Notes under the pieces: generated by a model
Database searches by the model: none
Seen by the model: only the letters and a program-made list of their open reading frames with translations
Told to the model about the DNA's origin: nothing
Source: JBGUVL01 sp045134375
GTDB taxonomy: Bacteria > Bacillota_I > Bacilli_A > Erysipelotrichales > Erysipelotrichaceae
Reading direction: 5' to 3'
Assembly (NCBI GenBank): GCA_045134375.1
Contig: JBGUVL010000019.1
Coordinates: 1-11,921 of the forward strand
Length of the DNA: 11,921 nt
Program-made: the position numbers and the translations under genes
Part shown: positions 5,632-11,776 of the stretch, piece by piece
How positions within the stretch are numbered: the first letter of the stretch is position 1
Layout: the number at the start of each line of letters is the position of its first letter

Positions 5632-6090
5632 ATGACCTATGATTACTATGTTTCATCTTTTGGTTCATTCTTATTAGAGGAAGAAAATGGACGACTTTGT
5701 TCCTTGACGCTCACTTCTACTCCACCAAAAGAAATGCAAGAAACACCACTGACGAAACAAACAAAACAGCAATTAGACGAATATCTTCAAGGACAGCGGC
5801 AACAATTTACGATCCCTCTTTCTTTAAAAGGAAGTACCTTCCAGCAAAAAGTATGGCTCGCGTTGCAAACCATCCCCTATGGAGAAACTCGTACTTATCA
5901 ACAAATTGCACAACAAATTGGCTGTCCAAAAGGATGTCGTGCAGTGGGAAACGCTAACAACAAAAATCTAATACCAATTATTATTCCTTGCCATCGCGTC
6001 ATCAAAAAAAACGGTTCATTAAGTGGCTATGCTTTGGGAGTCACAAGAAAAGAACAACTTCTAGCCTTAGAGAAAGAAAAAAACGAATAA
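5632..6090 (+). CDS. ogt: Methylated-DNA–protein-cysteine S-methyltransferase (O6-alkylguanine repair)
   Basis: A 152-residue suicide repair protein that takes the alkyl group from O6-alkylguanine (and O4-alkylthymine) onto its own cysteine. The active site is 'PCHRV' (119–123, acceptor C120). The DNA-binding helix-turn-helix with arginine finger is 'RAVGNANNKN' (R103), preceded by the family's 'FQQKVWLALQTIPYGETRTY' (70–89). Residues 1–60 are the shorter N-terminal fold. It is a stand-alone enzyme with no Ada-type regulatory domain. The ATG sits 2 bases after the LysR stop with AAAGGAAGG upstream, giving a lysR–ogt pair. A functional link between the two is not obvious. A convergent hairpin lies just after its stop. 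Confidence 0.96.
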   Translation: MTYDYYVSSFGSFLLEEENGRLCSLTLTSTPPKEMQETPLTKQTKQQLDEYLQGQRQQFTIPLSLKGSTFQQKVWLALQTIPYGETRTYQQIAQQIGCPKGCRAVGNANNKNLIPIIIPCHRVIKKNGSLSGYALGVTRKEQLLALEKEKNE

Positions 6091-6091
6091 C

Positions 6092-6142
6092 GATGAAAAC
6101 GACGAGTAAAGCTCATGTTTACAACGTCGTTTCAATTTCATC
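6092..6142. terminator. Bidirectional hairpin between convergent ogt and the phosphoesterase operon
   Basis: AAACGACG (6097–6104) pairs perfectly with CGTCGTTT (6125–6132), and an outer GATGAA/TTCATC pair (6092–6097/6137–6142) extends it past a bulge. TAAA/TTTA inside the loop can add four pairs. It lies between two convergent stops. Neither side has a long uninterrupted T run, so termination efficiency is uncertain. Confidence 0.55.
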
Positions 6143-6150
6143 ATCTCTAT

Positions 6151-6609
6151 TTATTCAATATATTTAAAATGAATGGTGACATCTTCTCCTTTTAACCATA
6201 AAATCGCATAAGAAGGTGGTCGACCATCTCGATTATGATACAAAGAACCTGGATTTAAAAGATAGATACCATTTTTAACATTTTCATATGCCACATGAGT
6301 ATGCCCAAAACAAACAATATCACAGCCATGTTCTTTCGCTCTCTCTATCATCTGTTCCTCTCTTTTGCGATAAGAGAATTGGTGGGAATGAAACATAATG
6401 ATGCGATGCTCTCCGACATTCAATACACGCTGAATCGGATAGGAATAGTAATCATTATTCCCACACACAGTAACTAATTCTGGATAGGTAAACTCATCGA
6501 CACAGATATCCCCACAATGTAAAAACAGATCCGCATCACTTTCTTCTAATTTTACATACTCAATCATATTATTACATCCATGCGAATCACTCATCACCAC
6601 GATTTTCAT
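6151..6609 (-). CDS. YfcE/MJ0936-type metallophosphoesterase
   Basis: A 152-residue calcineurin-like phosphodiesterase with every metal-site motif present: 'SDSHG' (D8, H10), 'HCGDI' (D34), 'GNND' (50–53), 'FHSHQ' (H74, H76) and 'GHTH' (102–105). This small single-domain type (YfcE, YsnB, MJ0936) hydrolyses phosphodiesters in vitro; the cellular substrate is usually unknown. The final 'LLNPGSL' (~117–123) is also conserved in the family. The ATG at 6609 has AGGG and AAAGGA sites upstream. It lies 15 bases after the ZnuA-like lipoprotein and is the last gene of the block, so it is read from the promoter at 7618–7646 and/or from further upstream. It is convergent with ogt. Confidence 0.92.
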   Translation of the reverse strand: MKIVVMSDSHGCNNMIEYVKLEESDADLFLHCGDICVDEFTYPELVTVCGNNDYYSYPIQRVLNVGEHRIIMFHSHQFSYRKREEQMIERAKEHGCDIVCFGHTHVAYENVKNGIYLLNPGSLYHNRDGRPPSYAILWLKGEDVTIHFKYIE

Positions 6610-6624
6610 GTTCCCTAATCCTTT

Positions 6625-7596
6625 CTAATGCAGTCCGGCTGCTATTTCTTCCAAATTCGCTAAATTATCGTACATAATAGTTAAATAATCTTTATTTTCC
6701 TTTTTTTCATCCTTACTCAAACTGGATAAATTACTTAACTCCACTTCAACTAATCCTAACTCATTTTTCAATTGCTGATAAAGAGACTCCATCTCATCGT
6801 TCAAGTTTGGTTCATGAACAATATAATTTACGTCATCATCAATAATTCGCTGTTTAATAACATTTAATTGTGCTTCACTTGGCAATGCCCCATAGCGAGA
6901 TAAACAAACCGGATAAACCTGAATTCCATAAGAACGTTGCCAAACACCAAAACTCGGTGTCATCGTTACCAATTTGATATTTTCTACTTCCTTCAAATGC
7001 TGATATTCCACATCCAAACGAGTCAAATCCAATTCTAACTCTTTATAGTTTTCACGAAAAGCAGCTTCAAAATTAGGATACTGCTCAATCAGATAATCTC
7101 GAATGATTTCAGCCGAAGAAATCATGGATATCGGATCCATCCAAATCATAGGATCATTTTCATATTTATCAATTTGATTAAATAAATCTCCATCATAATA
7201 AGCACTTTCCACAGCAGTTAAACTACCATTGACCATCCTTGTGGTATAACGCTGAAACTTATAAAAAACACTTTTGCTTGCCAAATCAACCAAATCCGTG
7301 TGAGAATTGCGAATTTCATCACGATAAACATCAAAATAAGGCTCTAAATCCTGTATGTAAAAAAGCACTTTGCTATCTTCCAACATTTCATTGAAATTTT
7401 TGTTAATCGAAGCCGTCTGAATGGCACCATCTTGTGATAGATTATGAACTTTCACATAGTCTCCACCAATTCTTTCTACAATATATTGAATCGGATAAAT
7501 GGTAACACACACTTCAGCGCTGGTTGGCTTACAAGCACACATACCAAATAAAAGTGCTACTCCTACCAACAGACTTAGAAATTTCTTTACTCTCAT
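6625..7596 (-). CDS. ZnuA/TroA-like substrate-binding lipoprotein lacking canonical metal ligands
   Basis: A 323-residue exported lipoprotein. The start is ATG 7596, after GGAGG with a 7-base gap; an in-frame ATG 11 codons earlier has no signal-peptide logic. The signal peptide is 'MRVKKFLSLLVGVALLFG' followed by MCAC, so Cys22 is the likely lipidated residue. The mature part follows the cluster A-I metal-binding fold: 'EVCVTIYPIQYIVERIGGD' (28–46), a central helix (~180–205) and 'YGIQVYPV' (223–230). The histidines that hold Zn or Mn are not there: the family's DPHIWLDP is DPMIWMDP (Met150), the SHxAFGY loop is TMTPSFG (211–217), and PHxYEP is replaced around 57–63. A conserved Glu in 'HEPNLNDEM' remains. 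No ABC permease or ATPase gene is adjacent. The fold assignment is good; metal binding is doubtful and the ligand is unknown. Confidence 0.8.
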   Translation of the reverse strand: MRVKKFLSLLVGVALLFGMCACKPTSAEVCVTIYPIQYIVERIGGDYVKVHNLSQDGAIQTASINKNFNEMLEDSKVLFYIQDLEPYFDVYRDEIRNSHTDLVDLASKSVFYKFQRYTTRMVNGSLTAVESAYYDGDLFNQIDKYENDPMIWMDPISMISSAEIIRDYLIEQYPNFEAAFRENYKELELDLTRLDVEYQHLKEVENIKLVTMTPSFGVWQRSYGIQVYPVCLSRYGALPSEAQLNVIKQRIIDDDVNYIVHEPNLNDEMESLYQQLKNELGLVEVELSNLSSLSKDEKKENKDYLTIMYDNLANLEEIAAGLH

Positions 7597-7617
7597 TTCG
7601 CATCCTCCGTTATGTAG

Positions 7618-7646
7618 ATTATAGCACACTTCCGCTATGATTTCAT
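7618..7646 (-). promoter_or_regulatory. Extended -10 promoter of the ZnuA-like lipoprotein–phosphoesterase pair
   Basis: In the 50-base gap after spoIVFB, the minus strand reads ATGAAA (7646–7641), 17 bases, TATAAT (7623–7618), with TGC immediately before the -10 box. Transcription would start near 7611, just before the GGAGG ribosome site. This suggests the last two genes can be expressed apart from the min/spoIVF genes. Confidence 0.65.
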
Positions 7647-8381
7647 TTAAATATACTGCGAGAGAAATTCATTTTCATGGAATAACTTTCCATTGCGAAA
7701 AATCAAATTCTGACGGTTTTTATAAATATCACTATATTGATGCAATTTCACTCTCCCAAAACCACCATAAAGAAATCGATATAAATAAAAATCCCTAACT
7801 TCTTCTTTAAAATGAATCACTTCATTGATCCAAACGATAAGAAATAAAAAGAACCACAACCATACGGATGGCACCTGCCATAAATTTCTTATCAAAAGCC
7901 ATCCTGCACAAATAAGTGATAATCCTAAACTAAGTGCCTTGCTGATGCGATAAGGAAATAAAAATTCCAATAAAGAACGCAGTATTCGACTGCCATCTAA
8001 CGGATAGATTGGTAATAAATTAACGACTAAAATCTGCCAATTGATTGCCCTTAAATATTGAAAAAAAGCATTGGATATCAAATCCCATTGATTCGCTAAA
8101 AAAAGCATGAAATAGGCAATAATATGCACGCTTAAACCAGCCCATAGGATCCTTATCTGCACCCAGCTACCCTGATGTTCCAAATGTGGTAAATAAGCAC
8201 ATAATCCAAAAGGATAAACCATTACTTTACCACAAGAAATACCAAAATGTTTCGCAACGATGATATGCATCATTTCGTGAATGCTCAAAAGGATAAATAT
8301 GAACAATAACACTTTTCCTAAATGGAGCGATAACGCAATTGGCAAAACTACGATCCACAATTTCGAAAAGATAATTTTCAT
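7647..8381 (-). CDS. spoIVFB: SpoIVFB-type intramembrane M50 metalloprotease
   Basis: A 244-residue polytopic site-2 protease. The zinc site is 'HEMMH' (35–39: H35, H39 ligands, E36 catalytic) inside a membrane segment, and the third ligand is D129 in 'NLLPIYPLDGSRIL' (121–134). About six membrane segments span residues 8–190; the last ~50 residues are a short soluble tail rather than the complete CBS domain of B. subtilis SpoIVFB (288 aa). In sporulating Bacilli SpoIVFB cleaves pro-sigma-K and is held inactive by SpoIVFA. The start overlaps the preceding gene by ATGA, and the gene order minC–minD–spoIVFA–spoIVFB equals that of Bacillus, which makes the assignment strong. Whether this organism sporulates, or uses the protease for another substrate, is not visible here. 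Confidence 0.88.
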   Translation of the reverse strand: MKIIFSKLWIVVLPIALSLHLGKVLLFIFILLSIHEMMHIIVAKHFGISCGKVMVYPFGLCAYLPHLEHQGSWVQIRILWAGLSVHIIAYFMLFLANQWDLISNAFFQYLRAINWQILVVNLLPIYPLDGSRILRSLLEFLFPYRISKALSLGLSLICAGWLLIRNLWQVPSVWLWFFLFLIVWINEVIHFKEEVRDFYLYRFLYGGFGRVKLHQYSDIYKNRQNLIFRNGKLFHENEFLSQYI

Positions 8382-8881
8382 TCCATTGCCATCGCTTTTT
8401 CCAAAGAAATTTCTTCATCATCCAAAGAACAAATGATTTCCACAGAATCCTCCATTACCCCCAATTCGGATCCTTTTAACACTCGCTCATCCGCTTTGAC
8501 ATTAACTTTTTTCATCTTTTTATATTGGACACTGATTCCATTATCATTCAACATCAAAACAAAATCCTCACCCGTTTCCAAAATTACACCATCACTGATA
8601 CTAAGAACGCTGTTTCCCCCATTGCTGTAGTAATGATCTTTTAATAAATGATAAGTAGGATTTGCGGCTACTGCTTCCGAAGGAAAAAGCTTCTTCCAAA
8701 ACAACAGGTCGCTAACATTGCTAAGGGATAAATGCGACAATGTTTCTGTTGTAAGAAATGGAGCTTTCACATTGATTTGATAAAGTAACACGCCCACCAT
8801 CAACGCCATTACCACCATTGTAAAATGATAGAAATGATGACTTTCTTTTTTTCTTCGTTTTTGATAATAACGTCTTTTCAT
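8378..8881 (-). CDS. spoIVFA: SpoIVFA-like membrane protein with degenerate LytM/M23 domain
   Basis: A 167-residue bitopic protein: a strongly basic N terminus (KRRYYQKRRKK), one membrane segment (about 20–36), a linker, then a beta-rich C-terminal domain (about 87–165) resembling the M23/LytM fold, including 'DGVILETGEDFVLML' and 'KADERVLKGSELGV'. The zinc-binding histidines of active LytM peptidases are absent, as in SpoIVFA. In B. subtilis SpoIVFA anchors and inhibits the SpoIVFB protease and is itself cut to release it. Identification rests on weak sequence similarity plus position: it is directly upstream of, and overlaps by 4 bases, the SpoIVFB gene, and follows minD. It is much shorter than B. 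subtilis SpoIVFA (264 aa). The GGTGAG ribosome site is unusually close to the ATG. Confidence 0.78.
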   Translation of the reverse strand: MKRRYYQKRRKKESHHFYHFTMVVMALMVGVLLYQINVKAPFLTTETLSHLSLSNVSDLLFWKKLFPSEAVAANPTYHLLKDHYYSNGGNSVLSISDGVILETGEDFVLMLNDNGISVQYKKMKKVNVKADERVLKGSELGVMEDSVEIICSLDDEEISLEKAMAME

Positions 8882-8926
8882 CTTCTCACCCAGTACAGTT
8901 TATGTAACAATGGATGAAAACAGAAC

Positions 8927-9700
8927 CTAACCAAACATCCTTTGCAACAATGATTTTCCTCGATACTTTGGAAATTCACTATTTTCCCCTTGCAGACGAG
9001 CTGCCATACAAGCAAAACAATCTTTGATCATGCCGTCCTCTTGCAACGATAGATATCCTTTATTATTGTTTTTGATCATGGTTTCTTCTTCATATACAAT
9101 CCCCAACAAATCCAACGCTAAAAATGTTAATGCTTCTTTGATCGAAACGCAGAATCCTTTTTCAATGTATCTTGGATTCACTTTATTCAGTACTAAACGG
9201 ATGGTTTCTATACCAGATTTCAATAAAATTCCAATTACTCGATCCGCATCATTGAGTGATGTATAATCCAAAGTTGCGACGATGATCACTTGATCACAAC
9301 AAGAAATACTAAAATGAAAGCCGGATTCTAATCCCGCAGCACTATCTAAGAAAACATAATCATAATGTTGCTTTAAATAACCAATAACCTTTTTTAATGG
9401 AACTTCTTCTACTTGTTCTAAATGAACACTTTTGCATGCTGGCAAAAGAAATAACGTATCCATATGCTTATCCTTTATCAGTGCTTGTGACAAGGAACAG
9501 TTTCCCTTCATAACGTCCAACAAATCATAAATAACACGATTTTCTAGCCCCATCATCACATCCAAATTTTTTAATCCTAAATCCATATCAACCAAAACAA
9601 CACGATAGCCCTGTTTTGCCAACGTCGCCCCTAAATGTAAACTAATGTTACTTTTCCCGACACCGCCTTTGCCAGAAGTAACCGCAATGACCTCTCCCAT
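8927..9700 (-). CDS. minD: Septum site-determining ATPase MinD
   Basis: A 257-residue ParA/MinD ATPase. The deviant Walker A motif is 'SGKGGVGKS' (9–17, signature K11 and K16), switch I holds D38/D40 in 'LVDMDLGLKNLD', and Walker B is 'FLDSAAG' (117–123), where MinD normally has DSPAG. The C terminus 'YRGKSLLQRMFG' is a basic amphipathic helix matching the MinD membrane-targeting sequence. MinD binds the membrane when ATP-loaded and recruits MinC to block FtsZ assembly away from midcell. No MinE or DivIVA gene is in the window. The ATG follows GGAGGT with a 7-base gap, and that site is immediately after the minC stop, so the two are coupled. Confidence 0.93.
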   Translation of the reverse strand: MGEVIAVTSGKGGVGKSNISLHLGATLAKQGYRVVLVDMDLGLKNLDVMMGLENRVIYDLLDVMKGNCSLSQALIKDKHMDTLFLLPACKSVHLEQVEEVPLKKVIGYLKQHYDYVFLDSAAGLESGFHFSISCCDQVIIVATLDYTSLNDADRVIGILLKSGIETIRLVLNKVNPRYIEKGFCVSIKEALTFLALDLLGIVYEEETMIKNNNKGYLSLQEDGMIKDCFACMAARLQGENSEFPKYRGKSLLQRMFG

Positions 9701-9717
9701 ATCAGATACCTCCCAAC

Positions 9718-10257
9718 TTATCTATACAGTAGTTTGCCATTGTCATAATACACACTTTTTGTCGAGAAATTTGTCATATTTTGAAATTTTGTATCATAAA
9801 TACGGATACGAGCATCATCAAATGCTATCGCCGTAATATTCAATTGAGGAAACAATAAATCTATTTTGCCACGAACTGTGCCAATGACATAAAGATTACA
9901 AGCACAACTCACATCAACATCACTTTCAATATCTCCTATATAAACCGTATCCTCTAATAACACATAGCTGTTTCCTGCATAAAAACAATGATTCATAACT
10001 TTCAAAGAAGCATCCTTTTTTGGCAACGAAAATCCATCAATCAACGCATGATAGTGGTCACATATTTGATAAAGAGAAAGCAACTCTTCTTTTGATAACT
10101 CATAGGGAAAAGAAAAAAAAGCATGAAACTGCACTTTCTGTTGAAAAAAATGAAGCTTCAGCTTTTCCTCCAAACCACTTAAAAAAGCATTAAAATCAGC
10201 TGTTAATGCCGTAATCGAACACAATTGATTCTGGTATTTGATCTTTAAAACATCCAT
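9718..10257 (-). CDS. minC: Septum site-determining protein MinC (short)
   Basis: A 179-residue MinC, shorter than the ~226 residues of B. subtilis. Residues 1–85 form a compressed N-terminal FtsZ-inhibiting domain with weak similarity. Residues ~92–170 are the C-terminal beta-helix that dimerises and binds MinD: 'CFYAGNSYVLLEDTVYIGDI' and 'CNLYVIGTVRGKIDL', matching the family's RSGQ…GDV and GNIYVxGxxRG blocks (the RSGQ is changed to YAGN). The ATG at 10257 has a perfect AAGGAGGAG site 8 bases upstream, located inside the end of mreD, giving a 13-base overlap. Context between mreD and minD is the same as in Bacillus and makes the call firm despite the divergence. Confidence 0.87.
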   Translation of the reverse strand: MDVLKIKYQNQLCSITALTADFNAFLSGLEEKLKLHFFQQKVQFHAFFSFPYELSKEELLSLYQICDHYHALIDGFSLPKKDASLKVMNHCFYAGNSYVLLEDTVYIGDIESDVDVSCACNLYVIGTVRGKIDLLFPQLNITAIAFDDARIRIYDTKFQNMTNFSTKSVYYDNGKLLYR

Positions 10258-10784
10258 GGCAAGCGCTCCTCCTTGCGTATCCGCAACTCTCTTTGATGCA
10301 GGTAATCCTCAACGAGATACGAGATCAACACAAGAACAAACACTAAAACAGCATTCACAATCAAGGTTAAGAAAATACGATCTTGCATCCATACCTGGAA
10401 TGTCATTGAGGTACGATTCCCTGTATACATAATCACATATACCATAAACTCCCTCACAAAGATTGTCGAAATACACAAAACCACATTTTCCAACAAAGAT
10501 TCATTCATGACCAAAATCCACAAACGAGTCAAAAAACACATCACACAGAATAGCAGAAAATAGAGAAACAACGTATTCGCATAGAAAAAATCATAGAACA
10601 TCCCTGCAAAAGCAGAAAGAAGTAAAGCATCCGTCAATTCCATATGACGAATGTTTAATATCAAAGCACAAAATCCAACGCAGGGAACAAAATATAAACC
10701 GCCACCAAAGTTTCCTGGAAATAAAACACTTAAAATACTATCTACCAAAAAGCAGGCAAACACCATTACATATCTCTGCCACAT
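10245..10784 (-). CDS. mreD: Rod shape-determining protein MreD
   Basis: A 179-residue, very hydrophobic protein with about five membrane segments (around 5–22, 30–48, 50–68, 72–92, and 135–158) and a charged C-terminal tail 'HQRELRIRKEERLPW'. Size and topology are those of MreD, an inner-membrane part of the elongasome that links MreC to RodA/PBP2 and lateral wall synthesis. Sequence similarity between MreD proteins is low, so the main support is its place 1 base after mreC and overlapping minC. The ribosome site AAAGGTGA lies inside the last codons of mreC, 6 bases before the ATG. Confidence 0.88.
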   Translation of the reverse strand: MWQRYVMVFACFLVDSILSVLFPGNFGGGLYFVPCVGFCALILNIRHMELTDALLLSAFAGMFYDFFYANTLFLYFLLFCVMCFLTRLWILVMNESLLENVVLCISTIFVREFMVYVIMYTGNRTSMTFQVWMQDRIFLTLIVNAVLVFVLVLISYLVEDYLHQRELRIRKEERLPWMF

Positions 10785-10785
10785 G

Positions 10786-11637
10786 TTATTTCACCTTTAC
10801 GATTGACACATAGGAAAAATCATTAAAATCAACACTCGGAGTTACACTGATCATCTTCCCTTTCGTATCATAGGATTCTTTCACTTCTTTTACTTCGCCT
10901 ATTAAAATACCGGAAGGAAATACACCACCATTTCCACTCGTTATGACTTTCATCTTCTTCTTCACTTCTGCATTAGAATCAAAAAGCTGAATCTGATAGG
11001 TTTTCGTCGAAGCATTGTAGTTCATGAGAATTCCTGCTGTTGTTTTATCCTTATCCATTTCCACTTTCACAGAAACATTGATTTCATCACTTTCTGTAGT
11101 TAATAATTTAACCTTACTACTATGGGAATGAACTTCACTGATTTTACCAATCAATCCCTTGCTGGAAATTACCGCCATATCCTTCTCTACTCCATCTTTA
11201 CTTCCTTTATTGATGGTCACAATACTGCTCCAAGTACTCATATCACGTCCAATCAGGGAAGCATTGATTTTATCATAATTGATATTAGAACTAAAATCCA
11301 TAAGTTCTTCCATTTCTGCAACCGCTCGTTTCGCCTCATCAAGTTCTGCTTTATACATTTTTTGTGAAGCAATCATCTGCCTTAACTCATCATTTTCTTC
11401 CTGCACACTGCGTAATGCCGCTAAATCTGACATCCAATTTTTTACCGTTTCCACAGGATGATCAATAACAGAATATTTCACCATGGTAAAAGTATCATAG
11501 CCAAACCTTGAAATTGCATTTTCACCACTTACCACAATGATCGTTCCAAATAAAGTTAGAACAGCAATTAGTGAAATCAATATTTTTTGTATTCTTGTGA
11601 AGCGTTTTACTTCATCTTGTACTTCTTTTAATTTCAT
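10786..11637 (-). CDS. mreC: Rod shape-determining protein MreC
   Basis: A 283-residue bitopic protein of normal MreC length. A short basic cytoplasmic N terminus precedes one membrane segment (about 18–38), then a coiled coil (about 70–115, rich in E/L/K heptads) and the extracellular double beta-barrel. Barrel signatures are 'STWSSIVTINKGSKDGVEKD' with 'AVISSKGLIGKISEV', and 'TSGNGGVFPSGILIGEV' near the end. MreC is the scaffold of the wall-elongation complex and activates PBP2/RodA. It is the first gene after a clear promoter at 11672–11701; the ribosome site GGTGA is weak and five bases from the ATG. In most rods mreB lies directly upstream, but here the next gene is radC, so the actin partner must be elsewhere or missing. 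Confidence 0.95.
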   Translation of the reverse strand: MKLKEVQDEVKRFTRIQKILISLIAVLTLFGTIIVVSGENAISRFGYDTFTMVKYSVIDHPVETVKNWMSDLAALRSVQEENDELRQMIASQKMYKAELDEAKRAVAEMEELMDFSSNINYDKINASLIGRDMSTWSSIVTINKGSKDGVEKDMAVISSKGLIGKISEVHSHSSKVKLLTTESDEINVSVKVEMDKDKTTAGILMNYNASTKTYQIQLFDSNAEVKKKMKVITSGNGGVFPSGILIGEVKEVKESYDTKGKMISVTPSVDFNDFSYVSIVKVK

Positions 11638-11671
11638 TTTTTCACCATCTTTTATCTTATTACTAAAGTAT

Positions 11672-11701
11672 ATTATAAACTATCTTTGTATCTTGTGTCA
11701 T
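11672..11701 (-). promoter_or_regulatory. Promoter of the mreC–mreD–minCD–spoIVFAB operon
   Basis: On the minus strand ATGACA (11701–11696) and a perfect TATAAT (11677–11672) are 18 bases apart. Transcription would start near 11665, leaving a leader of about 28 bases before the mreC ATG. A tandem 12-base repeat lies directly upstream of the -35. Confidence 0.8.
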
Positions 11702-11714
11702 TAGCTTTTTCGAA

Positions 11715-11741
11715 TGTATTATCACAGACTGTATTATCACA
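11715..11741. repeat. Tandem 12-bp direct repeat upstream of the mreC promoter (binding-site candidate)
   Basis: On the minus strand TGTGATAATACA occurs twice without mismatch (11741–11730 and 11726–11715), separated by GTC. Each copy is itself an imperfect TGT-N6-ACA palindrome. The nearer copy ends 13 bases from the -35 box of the mreC promoter, where an activator or repressor would bind. No matching regulator can be named. Confidence 0.6.
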
Positions 11742-11748
11742 TCCGTAG

Positions 11749-11776
11749 AACAGCGGAAGTAAATTCTTCCGCTGTT
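11749..11776. repeat. Perfect 11-bp inverted repeat overlapping the radC stop
   Basis: AACAGCGGAAG (11749–11759) and CTTCCGCTGTT (11766–11776) are perfect complements around a 6-base loop. On the minus strand this is a strong hairpin that includes part of the radC stop codon. The bases that follow (CTACGG) contain no T run, so it is an atypical terminator or a 3'-end stabiliser. Confidence 0.7.

Noticed and set aside
9024..9266. Antisense open frames inside the minD, yeiH, spoIVFA and mreC genes
   Set aside because: They are mirror frames of well-supported genes, without ribosome sites or recognisable domains.
11715..11741. Tandem repeat as a minimal CRISPR array
   Set aside because: Repeat of 12 with a 3-base spacer, only two copies, no cas genes; the arrangement fits an operator instead.
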